DNA of 64,000 bases from DAOUJW01 sp034422115 (GCA_034422115.1 DAOUJW010000021.1:62001-126000); one strand, 5' to 3'; shown: positions 17,706 to 26,059, counted from the stretch's first letter. Notes: a model not told the origin generated them from the letters alone. Program-made: numbers and translations.

Positions 17706-19282
17706 TTTGGAGAAAAGTGAGAAGACGCAAGAACGACATAGACGATCTTGGAGACCTGCCGGAGGAGGAAGAGGAGGAGTCCCGTATTCCCTCTGAGAAC
17801 ATCCTCTCGATAGTCGGCTCGGAGTTCGCGGGAGACAACAAGGAGTTGTCCGTTGCCATCGCTCCGCCCCAGGCCGACGTGGAGGATGAGGACGCAGTCA
17901 CCACCGACGGCATCGCCAAGGAGGACATGGACGAGGCAGGCGGCGACGTGGAGGCGGAAGCGGAGGCGGAGCCGGACCTGGAGGCCGACCTTGGCAGCCA
18001 GGACATGATCGACGACCCCGTCCGCATGTACCTGCGGGAGATCGGACGGGTTCACCTGCTCACGGCCCAGGACGAGCGATCCCTGGCCCGCCGCATGGAG
18101 TGCGGCATCCACGTCAAGAGCCTGGAGAAGGAGCTGACCTCCACGGACGGCCGCACGCCCAGGGCCTATGAGACCGTCCTGCTGCTGATGGAGCGTCTGT
18201 GGGAGGCCACGCCCCTGGTCAACGCCCTTGGCACGCATCTGGGCCGCTCGGAGCCCCTGAGCCTGACCCAGGTTGTCTCTGACCCGGAGGTCCTTGCCGC
18301 CATAGACAGCGAGATCAGCCCGGAGATGGTGGAGGACCTGGCCGCGGAGCTCGACCGCCCCACGGACCAGGTGACCAAGGAGATCCTGGAGTTCTCCCTG
18401 AACACCCGCCTTCTGCCTCCGGACCTCTTCGAGATAATCGACGGCAACATGCCCGTAGAGCAGCTGCCCCGCGTCATGGAGGACCCGGACTTTATGCGTG
18501 ACCTCCGCGTCAAGGAGCTGTCCCTCAGGGCGCACTTCTCCCACATTGTTGAGGAGGGCCTGCGGGCGCAGAAGCACCTGGCGGAGGCCAACCTGCGGCT
18601 GGTGGTAAGCGTAGCCAAGAAGTACATCGGGCGCGGCATGTCCCTGCTTGACCTGGTGCAGGAGGGGAACATCGGCCTGATTCGCGCCGTGGAGAAGTTC
18701 GACTATCGCAAGGGGTACAAGTTCAGCACCTATGCGACGTGGTGGATTCGCCAGGCCATAACCAGGGCCATCGCCGACCAGGCCCGGACGATTCGCATAC
18801 CCGTCCACATGGTGGAGACCATCAACAAGCTGATGCGCACAAGCCGGCGGCTGGTGCAGGAGTACGGCCGGGAGCCAACCAGCGAGGAGATAGGGCGGGA
18901 CATGGACGTCAGCCCAGAGAAGGTGCGCGAGATTCTGAAGATTTCCCAGGAGCCGGTCTCCCTGGAGACCCCCATTGGCGAGGAGGAGGACAACCACCTT
19001 GGGGACTTCATTGAGGACCGGGGCGCAGTGGCCCCGGCGGAGGCCGCGTCCTACCAGCTTCTCAAGGAGCAGGTGGAGGACGTTCTGGACACCCTCAACC
19101 ACAGGGAGCGTCGAGTACTTCAGCTGAGATTCGGGCTGGAGGACGGCCGCAGCCGCACGCTGGAAGAGGTTGGCAAGGAGTTCGGCGTCACAAGGGAGCG
19201 CATACGGCAGATTGAGGCCAAGGCCCTCCGGAAGCTGCGCCATCCCTCCCGCTCCAAGAAGCTCCGGGACTTCCTGGAATAG
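17702..19282 (+). CDS. rpoD: Primary sigma-70 factor RpoD
   Basis: The housekeeping sigma factor. Region 1.2 (DDPVRMYLREIGRVHLL), region 2 (NLRLVVSVAKKYIGRGM, then KGYKFSTYATWWIRQA), region 3 (PVHMVETINKL) and the region 4 helix-turn-helix (TLEEVGKEFGVTRERIRQIE) are all present in 526 residues. The N-terminus is strongly acidic, with a run of Glu-rich sequence at about 60-95. The first in-frame start is GTG 17702, overlapping the dnaG stop; GTG 17717 is an alternative, better placed behind GGAGA. The extended -10 motifs seen across the window agree with a factor of this class. Confidence 0.97.
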   Translation: MIWRKVRRRKNDIDDLGDLPEEEEEESRIPSENILSIVGSEFAGDNKELSVAIAPPQADVEDEDAVTTDGIAKEDMDEAGGDVEAEAEAEPDLEADLGSQDMIDDPVRMYLREIGRVHLLTAQDERSLARRMECGIHVKSLEKELTSTDGRTPRAYETVLLLMERLWEATPLVNALGTHLGRSEPLSLTQVVSDPEVLAAIDSEISPEMVEDLAAELDRPTDQVTKEILEFSLNTRLLPPDLFEIIDGNMPVEQLPRVMEDPDFMRDLRVKELSLRAHFSHIVEEGLRAQKHLAEANLRLVVSVAKKYIGRGMSLLDLVQEGNIGLIRAVEKFDYRKGYKFSTYATWWIRQAITRAIADQARTIRIPVHMVETINKLMRTSRRLVQEYGREPTSEEIGRDMDVSPEKVREILKISQEPVSLETPIGEEEDNHLGDFIEDRGAVAPAEAASYQLLKEQVEDVLDTLNHRERRVLQLRFGLEDGRSRTLEEVGKEFGVTRERIRQIEAKALRKLRHPSRSKKLRDFLE

Positions 19283-19376
19283 TCCTCCTACTCTGGGAGC
19301 GCGCCTTGCTAAGCCGGCAATACAATGTATTGCTATGAGACTTGGGACTTAGGGGCGTGGACAACAACCCATCGTC

Positions 19377-19397
19377 ACCCCCGCGAAAGCGGGGGTC
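19377..19397. repeat. Short hairpin of the GCGGGAATG/CCCGC family
   Basis: ACCCCCGC and its complement GCGGGGGT flank GAAA. Related short hairpins occur at 38551-38580, 39828-39864, 43131-43163, 60085-60107 and 63551-63580, usually as GGATTCC(Y)GC followed by the complement and ATGACG. Confidence 0.65.
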
Positions 19398-19424
19398 TAG
19401 CCGGCCTTACAACGTACGCCCTAG

Positions 19425-19644
19425 ATTCCTGCTTCCCGAGACCTTTGCACAACTTAAAGTGTCAGTTTGCCAGAAGCGCAACGCTGTCATTCTGAACGGA
19501 GCGCAGCGGAGTGAAGAATCCAAAGTCTCTGTCCGCAAAGCTGCGACGTATTTGGTGAACGTCCTTGGATTCTTCGCTGCGCTCAGAATGACACTCGCAT
19601 GGGGCTTGGTCATGAGTTACGCAAAGGTCTCCTTCCGCAGGAAC
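19425..19644. mobile_element. MITE-like 220-base terminal-inverted-repeat element, copy 1
   Basis: The ends are imperfect inverted repeats: the left begins ATTCCTGC and continues GAGACCTTTGCACAAC; the right end, read on the other strand, is GTTCCTGC, then GAGACCTTTGCGTAAC. Inside is a long hairpin, with TGTCATTCTGA and GAAGAATCC repeated in inverted order around 19486 and 19563-19593. A second copy of identical length lies at 42894-43113. No transposase is encoded. Beyond this element and the hairpin at 19377 the 533-base gap 19283-19815 holds nothing recognisable. Confidence 0.75.
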
Positions 19645-19815
19645 GACGAAAGGACGCGCCATTTTATCCTCTAATGTGGCATTAGCCGCGCCGCGTCTAC
19701 TTTCGAAACTCTTAAGAATTCCACCTCACATTGTAATCCTCCCTGTGGCATAATATAGGTATGGGGCCTATTGAAATCCAACCCTTAGCGTACCGCTCCC
19801 TGGAGTGAGCGTCCT

Positions 19816-20049
19816 ATGCGATTCCGAGTCATGGCCAGGGTGGTGTCCACCGAGGGCGGCGAGAAGTCCGTCAGGGGCGACACATTTGAGCACGACGAAG
19901 AGGAAGAGGCGCGCAAGCACTACCTTGAGGTGGTCAAGAGGATGAGGATGTCCCACGCCTACGGCCTTCAGCAGGCGTCCCTGGAACGCCAGAGAGACGA
20001 TGGAAAATGGGAGAGGATAGACCAGTTGACCAAGGAGCAGCTCAGATAA
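19816..20049 (+). CDS. Small charged conserved-looking hypothetical protein
   Basis: A 77-residue, highly charged soluble protein with many Glu, Lys and Arg residues (for example FEHDEEEEARKHYLEVVKRM) and a C-terminal LTKEQL. It has no membrane segment and no motif I can name. GGAGTGAG stands six bases before ATG 19816, which supports translation. It is followed 70 bases later by the TlpA-like lipoprotein gene in the same direction. Confidence 0.65.
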   Translation: MRFRVMARVVSTEGGEKSVRGDTFEHDEEEEARKHYLEVVKRMRMSHAYGLQQASLERQRDDGKWERIDQLTKEQLR

Positions 20050-20119
20050 CCGACCTGTATCTCCTCTCCCCAAAGTAGTTTAGCGGCATACTGAACAGAA
20101 CCAGACAGAGGTGAATCAA

Positions 20120-20764
20120 TTGGCGTCTTTCTTCCCCAAGTCCAGCATCATGACCCTGGCGGCGCTCGTCACTGTGGCGGCGCTGGCGCTTTCTGCCTGC
20201 ACGTCCTCCCCAACGGCTACCCCGGCACAACCCACTTCTACGCCCGCGCCTGAGGCCACACAGCCCGGCGCTCCCACCCAGCCCCCCGTTGTAGACGCCG
20301 CTCCCGTCATGCTTGACCTGCCCCTGGACTTCCCCATCGAGACCTACCAGGGAGAGGAGTACGCGGCCGGAACAAACCTCAACTTCTCCAATTTCTTTGT
20401 GGACGGCAAGCCGGTAATTCTGAACTTCTGGGCGGGGTTGTGCCCGCCGTGCAGGGCGGAGATGCCGGACTTCCAGGAGTTCCACGCTGAGCACAAGGAT
20501 GAGGTCACACTGGTCGGAGTCGACATCGGGCAGTACCTCTTCCTGGGCGACCGGCAGGACGCCGGTACGCTTCTGAGCGAGTTGGGCATCACCTATCCAA
20601 CCGGGTTCACAAGCGAGGGCGACGTGGTGCGCAAGTACGAGGTGCTGGGTATGCCCACCACCGTGTTCCTCAACCCGGACGGGACGGTGTTCCGCAACTG
20701 GAACGGCATTCTCACCAAGGAGCAGCTGAACGATAGGGCCGAGGATCTGCTGGCAAACCAGTAG
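20120..20764 (+). CDS. TlpA-like thioredoxin-fold lipoprotein
   Basis: A membrane-anchored extracytoplasmic thiol-disulfide reductase. After a signal peptide with lipobox LALSAC (Cys27) comes a Pro/Thr-rich linker, then an AhpC/TlpA-type thioredoxin fold with the redox motif WAGLCPPC (Cys108, Cys111) and the cis-Pro region VLGMPTTVFLNPDG. I use TTG 20120, because GAGGTG at 20108-20113 is ideally spaced for it; the GTG at 20111 lies inside that site. The CcdA-like membrane transporter starts 35 bases downstream and is the likely electron donor. Confidence 0.88.
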   Translation: MASFFPKSSIMTLAALVTVAALALSACTSSPTATPAQPTSTPAPEATQPGAPTQPPVVDAAPVMLDLPLDFPIETYQGEEYAAGTNLNFSNFFVDGKPVILNFWAGLCPPCRAEMPDFQEFHAEHKDEVTLVGVDIGQYLFLGDRQDAGTLLSELGITYPTGFTSEGDVVRKYEVLGMPTTVFLNPDGTVFRNWNGILTKEQLNDRAEDLLANQ

Positions 20765-20799
20765 CCTTCCGGCTAACCCCAAGCTGAAGGGAGACAGTC

Positions 20800-21705
20800 A
20801 TGAGCATAGCAAGGAACATCTCTTCACAACTCCTGGGTTCGCAATCGCTGAAGAGCATCGTCATTCCGCTGGTTGTGGCGGGCTCTGCTCTGGGCATTGC
20901 GGTAACGGGCGCGATGATCCTGGGCAAGGACGGCGGCATTGACGGCATCAACCACTTTGTGGAGTCCCTGTCCGGCATGGCCGGCGACGGGCTAGGCGAC
21001 CTGGGGCTGCTGGCTCCCCTGGGTTTCGCATTTGCAGTGGGCATGGTCTCAGCCGTGAACCCCTGTGGGTTTGCCATGCTGCCGGCGTACCTGGGCCTGT
21101 ACCTTGGCACCAACAACCAGGACGATGCTAGCACTCCCATTCAGCAGATTGGCAAGGGCCTGCTGATCGGCAGTTCCGTTACCGCCGGGCTGGTCATACT
21201 ATTTGGCGTTGCGGGAACCATCATCGCCCTGGGCTTCCGCTCCGTGGGAGATGTGCTGCCCTGGCTGGGCCTTGGCATCGGCATCCTGCTGACGGTCACG
21301 GGCGCGTGGCTGGTCGGAGGCGGCAAGCTGTACACCGGCATAGCGGCTCAGGCCGCCTCCCGCATAGGCGACCCGGGTCAGGTGAACGTCAAGGGCTACT
21401 TCCTGTTCGGCATCAGCTACGGCATAGCCTCGCTGAGCTGCACGCTGCCCATCTTCCTGTCAGTAATAGGCACGTCCTTCACCGCCGACACCATCCTCAC
21501 CTCCATGGGGCAGTTCCTGCTCTACGGCATGGGGATGGGCCTGGTGATCATGGTGCTCACCCTGGGAGTGGCCTTCTTCAAGAGCGCCATGATGGCCACC
21601 GTGCGCAAGATTCTCCCGTACGTCGGGCCGGTGGGGGCCTGGTTCATGGTGCTGGCAGGCGCCTACATCGTGTTCTACTGGCTCACAATCGGCGGGTTGT
21701 TCTAA
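20800..21705 (+). CDS. CcdA-like transmembrane thiol-electron transporter
   Basis: A 301-residue membrane protein that would move reducing equivalents from cytoplasmic thioredoxin to extracytoplasmic thiol proteins. The paired cysteines lie in VSAVNPCGFAMLPAYL (Cys89) and ASLSCTLPIFL (Cys214), each at the start of a hydrophobic segment as in CcdA/DsbD. A signal-anchor-like segment (about 18-42) precedes the core. It follows the TlpA-like lipoprotein and probably keeps its CPPC motif reduced, for cytochrome c maturation or thiol repair. Confidence 0.88.
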   Translation: MSIARNISSQLLGSQSLKSIVIPLVVAGSALGIAVTGAMILGKDGGIDGINHFVESLSGMAGDGLGDLGLLAPLGFAFAVGMVSAVNPCGFAMLPAYLGLYLGTNNQDDASTPIQQIGKGLLIGSSVTAGLVILFGVAGTIIALGFRSVGDVLPWLGLGIGILLTVTGAWLVGGGKLYTGIAAQAASRIGDPGQVNVKGYFLFGISYGIASLSCTLPIFLSVIGTSFTADTILTSMGQFLLYGMGMGLVIMVLTLGVAFFKSAMMATVRKILPYVGPVGAWFMVLAGAYIVFYWLTIGGLF

Positions 21706-21772
21706 GCGAAACCGAAAGGTACGTACTCCATACAAGTTTGGCGGCGCTAACGCAATTGGCGCGTCTTTCATT

Positions 21773-21865
21773 CCCGCTCTGGTTCGACAGGCTCACCATG
21801 AGCCGGAAGTGGAATAGAGGCTATGCGGCCACCGCTCATCCTGAGCGTGTCGAAGGGTGAGCGGG
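21773..21865. repeat. Paired TTCGACARGCTCA palindromes, copy A1
   Basis: Two oppositely oriented units (GGTTCGACAGGCTCACC near 21781 and GAGCGTGTCGAAGGGTGAGC near 21843) are bounded by CCCGCTC and GAGCGGG. It lies between convergent genes and is the first of at least nine such loci in the window. Confidence 0.8.
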
Positions 21866-21915
21866 ACCGTTTGCTAATACCAACACGTCTTGGGGTTACC
21901 GGCAGGTCTGCAGTT

Positions 21916-22866
21916 CTATTCCCCGCCGAAGTAGCGACGGGGGTTGTCCACCATCATGGTGTGTATCGCCTCGTCGCTGACGCCCAGTTCCCGCAGGCGG
22001 GGCAGCACCACCCGATTGATGAAGCAGATTCCGTCGGGATTGTAGGTCTGCCGCTCCTCGTTCATCTCCTGGGTCAGCAGGAATGAGAGGGGATAGTCGT
22101 GGGACAGAGTAACGCGGTCCACCAGCCCCATGTCCAGCAGTCCCTTCACGGTCTGAGTGCGCTCGTCCCACTTGGGGCCCTGCACCCGGCCGCCGGGATA
22201 CCTGTCCATCCCCAGGTAGCAACCCTGGCGGACAATGCCCGACAGATAGTCCAGATCGGTCGAATCGTTGCTGTGGCCGATGCACACCCGGTTCAGGTCA
22301 ACACCCTCCTCAAGGAAGATCTGCACCTGGCCGTTGCCCACCATTTCGGGCGCGGCGGTATGGGTAGTGATTGGCACGCCGGTGTGGTTGGAGGCGCGGG
22401 CGGCCGCACGCAGAACAATCTCGTTGGCCGGCGTCACTCCCTCTTCCGTGGTGGCAACCTTGATGACCCCCGGCTTGATGTCCGTCCCGTCGAGACCGAC
22501 CTCGATGTCCCTGATGAAGGCCCTGGCAAGCTGGTCCGGGTTGACGCCCCTGGCAATCGACCGGGGGATGTCAATCCAGATGCCCGTGCAGACTATGATG
22601 TGCATCTCCGACTGCTCAGCCACGGCGCGGATTACGCCTATGTCCCTGCCCAGGTCCATAGTGGTAACGTCCACGTAGGTGCGCACGCCCTCGGCGGCGG
22701 CGTCCTTCATGGCGGCAATGCCGGTGGCGATTGCCTGCTCCCGGTCCACAAGCTCCGGGAAGGTCTGGGGAATGCCCGCGGAGCTATTGAGTATGTGCTC
22801 GTGCATGAGGGTGAAACCCAGGTCGTTCACGTCCACGGGCCCAAGTACGCTGTTCACTGTAGGCAT
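21916..22866 (-). CDS. Phosphotriesterase-family metal-dependent hydrolase
   Basis: A 316-residue amidohydrolase of the phosphotriesterase/lactonase-like family. Binuclear metal ligands are visible: HEH in FTLMHEHILN, the carboxylatable Lys in GVIKVATT, His in ITTHTAAPE, His in CIGHSNDSTD and the catalytic Asp in TLSHDYPLSF. The substrate may be a lactone or ester; phosphotriesterase activity is only a family association. GGAGGTGAGCT precedes ATG 22866. It stands alone, between an intergenic palindrome and the first HicAB module. Confidence 0.9.
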   Translation of the reverse strand: MPTVNSVLGPVDVNDLGFTLMHEHILNSSAGIPQTFPELVDREQAIATGIAAMKDAAAEGVRTYVDVTTMDLGRDIGVIRAVAEQSEMHIIVCTGIWIDIPRSIARGVNPDQLARAFIRDIEVGLDGTDIKPGVIKVATTEEGVTPANEIVLRAAARASNHTGVPITTHTAAPEMVGNGQVQIFLEEGVDLNRVCIGHSNDSTDLDYLSGIVRQGCYLGMDRYPGGRVQGPKWDERTQTVKGLLDMGLVDRVTLSHDYPLSFLLTQEMNEERQTYNPDGICFINRVVLPRLRELGVSDEAIHTMMVDNPRRYFGGE

Positions 22867-22952
22867 AGCTCACCTCCAAATTAGCGCTTGTTGCAGCGGC
22901 GACAACAGGAGGTTACACCCAACGCAACGGCGGTGTAAAGGAGAGGCGCAGC

Positions 22953-23342
22953 TCACGCCCCGAGCTGAGCTATGGTCCTAGTCATCCACTCGATGTAGTT
23001 CTTGCGGGACATCCCGCGGCGCTTGGCCTCCGAGGTTATAGCGTCGGCCACGTCTGCGTCCAGGACAAGGTTGAGCCGCACGCTGGGCTTGTCTCGCGCT
23101 CCTCGAACCAGCAGTATGGAAGTCAGCGCACAGCCTTCGGGGACTTCAATATCCTCAAGGGCGCTGGGAACAGCAAGCGGCAGTCCGTCTCTTTCCGTCT
23201 CTATCGCGTAATCGTTTAGAACGTCGCTCGCATTGGCCAGTACTTCCTCGATTGTATACCCCATAGCACCTATGCCGTCGATGTCTGGGAACCATATACC
23301 GTAGCCATCCCCTCCACCTTCAATCAATGCTGGATATCTCAT
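22953..23342 (-). CDS. hicB: HicB-type antitoxin (module 1)
   Basis: A 129-residue antitoxin with an N-terminal HicB fold (MRYPALIEGGGDGYGIWFPDIDG, then GYTIEEVLANASDVLNDYA) and a C-terminal ribbon-helix-helix-like segment (VRLNLVLDADVADAITSEA...RKNYIEWM). The start MRYPALIE at 23342 is chosen by homology; the five upstream in-frame residues overlap the toxin gene. It lies two bases after the hicA stop on the same strand, the usual toxin-first order. Confidence 0.9.
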   Translation of the reverse strand: MRYPALIEGGGDGYGIWFPDIDGIGAMGYTIEEVLANASDVLNDYAIETERDGLPLAVPSALEDIEVPEGCALTSILLVRGARDKPSVRLNLVLDADVADAITSEAKRRGMSRKNYIEWMTRTIAQLGA

Positions 23343-23344
23343 TC

Positions 23345-23533
23345 TTAATGCTCCCAACCGGCTTTTCTAGCGATAGTACGCGCTACGCCTGGCTTGACCT
23401 CAGTATGCCTGGGCACTGCAATAATGCCCTCAATCTCTGGGTGTCGATAGATATCATGCCGTGAACCATGTCGTTGAAGATACCAGCCCTCTTCTTCAAG
23501 CCTCAATACAATTAGTCGAGTTCGCGTTTCCAA
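23345..23533 (-). CDS. hicA: HicA-type mRNA interferase toxin (module 1)
   Basis: A 62-residue toxin with the double-stranded-RNA-binding-like HicA fold: LEEEGWYLQRHGSRHDIYRHPE, with the active-site His in GSRH, then IIAVPRHTEVKPGVARTIARKAGW. The frame is open to TTG 23572, but a TATAAT lies inside that extension, so TTG 23533 gives both the normal family length and a possible start just below the promoter. The start remains uncertain. hicB follows. Confidence 0.83.
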   Translation of the reverse strand: METRTRLIVLRLEEEGWYLQRHGSRHDIYRHPEIEGIIAVPRHTEVKPGVARTIARKAGWEH

Positions 23534-23543
23534 GACGTGTATG

Positions 23544-23549
23544 ATTATA
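23544..23549 (-). promoter_or_regulatory. -10 box of hicAB module 1
   Basis: TATAAT on the minus strand, preceded by TGT, ends ten bases before TTG 23533. This suggests a very short leader or none. Confidence 0.55.
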
Positions 23550-23605
23550 ACACGCCGCCGTGTCACTTTCAAGCACGCAGCTGCTATCCAGTTATTGCCC
23601 TGTGC

Positions 23606-24433
23606 CTAGTCCATCCTTGGCACAAGGCGCATTCTTGCAATCAGCACCTGTGGAATGGCGCTAAAGTGTGCCCAGCTTAGCGGCCTGTCCGGCCTCACCT
23701 GGCCTTGGGGAATCGATGGCTCCTCCATCCAGTCCAGGGCAAACCCGTGCTTGAAGCAGGCGTTGAAGAGCATTCCAATGGGCCTGTGGAAGTAGTATTG
23801 CGGCTCAGGCTGGCCCACAATTCCCAGGCCCATGTGCATATGGGGGATTGAGTAATCGGTGACAATGGCGCCAAAGCTGGTCACCAGTTGGCCGTCCCTG
23901 TCCTGCTCCTCCGCTATCCTGCGCACGTTGCCGGAGTTGAATACCGGATGCGTAACGGAGAACACGAACCGGCCGCCGGGCTTCAGCAGCGCGGGCAGCG
24001 TTGAGAGAAGCGGCTCGATGGATGCCATGTCCATCAGGCCCATTGTGCAGACGGCGGCGTCAAAATGCGCCCTGCCCAGGGTCAGGAGCGCCTCCGGGTC
24101 GGACGCGTCCATGACCCTGTAGTCGATCCTGTCGGCGTTCTCCGTCGTGCGCTGGCGCGCCCGGGCGATGAACCGCTCCGAGTGGTCGAACGCCACGACC
24201 TCTGCTCCCAGGGCCGCCATGCGCCGGGCGAAGCGCCCCGCGCCGCAGGCGATGTCCAGCACCCGCTCGCCGGGCTGCAGCTCCAGCATGCGCTCCGTGT
24301 TGGGTTCCAGGAGAAGCTCCTGGGTCGGGTTGCCGTCGCCTATGCGGTCGTCCCACCACTCGGCAAGGCGGTCCCACACCTCCCTTGTGGCGCTGTTGTA
24401 CTCCGCAAAATCGGGCGATATCGAGTCGTTCAT
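23606..24433 (-). CDS. Class I SAM-dependent methyltransferase
   Basis: A 275-residue methyltransferase of unknown substrate. The SAM motif I is VLDIACGAGRFARRM, motif II ends in VVAFDHSERFIARAR, and the post-motif LLKPGGRFVFSVTHPVF is typical of UbiE/Methyltransf_11 types. The C-terminal part contains PIGMLFNACFKHGFALDWMEEP, a substrate-side lid. It is followed upstream by the deazaflavin-type oxidoreductase gene on the same strand, ten bases away, so the two may be co-transcribed. Confidence 0.88.
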   Translation of the reverse strand: MNDSISPDFAEYNSATREVWDRLAEWWDDRIGDGNPTQELLLEPNTERMLELQPGERVLDIACGAGRFARRMAALGAEVVAFDHSERFIARARQRTTENADRIDYRVMDASDPEALLTLGRAHFDAAVCTMGLMDMASIEPLLSTLPALLKPGGRFVFSVTHPVFNSGNVRRIAEEQDRDGQLVTSFGAIVTDYSIPHMHMGLGIVGQPEPQYYFHRPIGMLFNACFKHGFALDWMEEPSIPQGQVRPDRPLSWAHFSAIPQVLIARMRLVPRMD

Positions 24434-24443
24434 AACACAGCCC

Positions 24444-24818
24444 CTAGTCCGTGGCGTGCAGCTCCACCTGCACCAGGGGGCTGCCCTCTACCCACGCCTC
24501 CACGTCCATTGCGCGCCCGTCGGTCCTGCGCTCTGCGATCTTGGTGAACACCTCTCTTCGTTTCGACTCCGCAGTAATGGGCGTGGCCGTGGCGGGTATG
24601 TCCACCTGAACGCTCTCCTTGAGGTGGAAGGTGAACCGGGGATTGGCAATGAGGTTGGCCAGCCAGTCCCTTGGCCCCGGCAGCCCGGAGATGAACAGCT
24701 CATCGTCCAGCAGATGGAACCATATCTCTATGCGACGCGGCTGGCCGCTCTTCCTGCCCGTTGTGGTTATGTCTATGACCTTGTCCTTCAGGAGCGCCTG
24801 TTCAATAGCTTCGTTCAT
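24444..24818 (-). CDS. DDN-like (F420/deazaflavin-type) nitroreductase-family protein
   Basis: A 124-residue split-barrel protein. The N-terminal VIDITTTGRKSGQPRRIEIWF and FISGLPGPRDWLANLIANPRFTFHLK match the deazaflavin-dependent nitroreductase family, whose members reduce quinones or other substrates with F420 or bind flavin. Cofactor cannot be told from sequence alone. I start at ATG 24818 behind GAGGCG; the longer frame is an antisense extension. It is divergent from the NUDIX gene. Confidence 0.8.
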   Translation of the reverse strand: MNEAIEQALLKDKVIDITTTGRKSGQPRRIEIWFHLLDDELFISGLPGPRDWLANLIANPRFTFHLKESVQVDIPATATPITAESKRREVFTKIAERRTDGRAMDVEAWVEGSPLVQVELHATD

Positions 24819-24848
24819 GATTCGCCTCTGTAGAAATACTTTGAGAGC

Positions 24849-24857
24849 ATTATACCA
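24849..24857 (-). promoter_or_regulatory. Extended -10 promoter of the DDN-like gene
   Basis: TGGTATAAT on the minus strand lies 30 bases before ATG 24818. Confidence 0.6.
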
Positions 24858-24969
24858 GCAGCCGCGAGGCGCTGAGTCCACCTTAAGCAAGCGGCCATTA
24901 GCCTTGACGTTGGAATCTAGGAGAAATAGAATATGCCAGCAGAAAAGCTCCTCCATACGGAGTACAGCG

Positions 24970-25440
24970 TTGGCATCTAGCGACAGGATAGAGTATCCGG
25001 TTTCGGCCGGCGGTGTGGTGTACAGGGTTGCGGAGGACGGCGTAGAGATTGTATTGGGCGGGTTCCGCTCCCAGGAGGGCTGGACTTGGGGACTTCCCAA
25101 GGGCACTCCCGACCCCGGAGAGACCATGGAGCAGACGGCCGTACGCGAGGTGACGGAGGAGACGGGGCTGAAGGTTGCCCTGGAAGCGCCCATCGACACC
25201 ATTCAGTACTGGTTTGTCCGATCCAGCGACGGCGTCAGGTGCCACAAGACCGTCCACTTCTATCTGATGACCCCCATCGGCGGGTCCATAAACGAGCACG
25301 ACCAGGAGTTCGACGACGTACAGTGGCGCCACGACCGGGAGGCCCTTCGCACCCTGACCTACAAGAACGAGGCCAAGATTGTGGAGAAGGCAATGAAGAT
25401 GGTGTCCCGGAAAGTCGCAGAGGAGAGAGCCGTTGATTAG
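24970..25440 (+). CDS. NUDIX hydrolase
   Basis: A 156-residue nucleoside-diphosphate-X pyrophosphatase, probably of the diadenosine-polyphosphate or nucleotide-cleaning type. The NUDIX box is complete across GTPDPGETMEQTAVREVTEE plus TGL. Before it stands SAGGVVYRV and WGLPKG. No ATG exists in frame near the N-terminus; TTG 24970 has GGAG seven bases upstream and gives a normal start. A 15-codon frame beginning at ATG 24933 with its own GGAG overlaps this start. The gene ends inside the next gene's start. Confidence 0.88.
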   Translation: MASSDRIEYPVSAGGVVYRVAEDGVEIVLGGFRSQEGWTWGLPKGTPDPGETMEQTAVREVTEETGLKVALEAPIDTIQYWFVRSSDGVRCHKTVHFYLMTPIGGSINEHDQEFDDVQWRHDREALRTLTYKNEAKIVEKAMKMVSRKVAEERAVD

Positions 25441-25975
25441 AGGAGAGATGACAGTCCTGCGGGACAAGAAGCTGGAGGACGCCCCCACAGACTACGCCTG
25501 GCGCACGGACGAGGAGCTTTCCGCGCTGGACGCCACCACGCCCCTTCGCATGTCGTACAACAGCTTCCTGCGCCTCTTCGAGGACGAGCTGAGACACCCC
25601 GTCCCGTGGTCCAAGCGGTTCGCCGTGGAGACCCTTGACGAGAAGCTCATTGGCAACTGCATGTACTACGACATCGATACCTCCAAGGGCCAGGCGGAGC
25701 TTGGCATTATGATTGGGGACAGGGACTACTGGAACCAGGGCTACGGCACGGACGTGGTCAACACCCTGGTGGGCCACGTGTTCTCCACCACTACCCTCAA
25801 GCGGATATACCTCCACACTCTGACCTGGAACGTGCGGGCGCAGAAGTCCTTCCAGAAGTGCGGCTTTGTCCCACTGCGGGAGGTCAAGAGAAGCGGCTAC
25901 GAGTTCCTCCTGATGGAGCTGATGCGGGACAGGTGGGAGGAGCTGGCGTCCGGGCGGGCTCAATCGCAGATTTGA
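25433..25975 (+). CDS. GNAT acetyltransferase (RimJ/RimL-like)
   Basis: A 180-residue N-acetyltransferase. The typical start MIRGEMTVLRDKKLED, the acetyl-CoA region DRDYWNQGYGTDVVNTLVGHVF and the C-terminal NVRAQKSFQKCGFVPLREV identify the RimJ/RimL/SpeG-like group. TTG 25433 fits the family N-terminus and overlaps the NUDIX stop by eight bases; ATG 25448 is an alternative. The substrate is unknown. Confidence 0.85.
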   Translation: MIRGEMTVLRDKKLEDAPTDYAWRTDEELSALDATTPLRMSYNSFLRLFEDELRHPVPWSKRFAVETLDEKLIGNCMYYDIDTSKGQAELGIMIGDRDYWNQGYGTDVVNTLVGHVFSTTTLKRIYLHTLTWNVRAQKSFQKCGFVPLREVKRSGYEFLLMELMRDRWEELASGRAQSQI

Positions 25976-26042
25976 GCCACTCGCTGTGACGCTCCGCAGT
26001 ATTGCTTATCATATCCGCCGATTATTGACCTGTGATATTAGA

Positions 26043-26048
26043 TATACT
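26043..26048 (+). promoter_or_regulatory. -10 box of hicAB module 2
   Basis: TATACT ends 11 bases before GTG 26060. With the normal distance from -10 to transcript start, the leader would be a few bases at most. Confidence 0.5.
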
Positions 26049-26059
26049 ACTGTTTGTCT

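Noticed and set aside
17555..19243. A 562-codon minus-strand frame opposite rpoD
   Set aside because: It is the mirror of the sigma factor gene, whose regions 1.2-4 are fully conserved.
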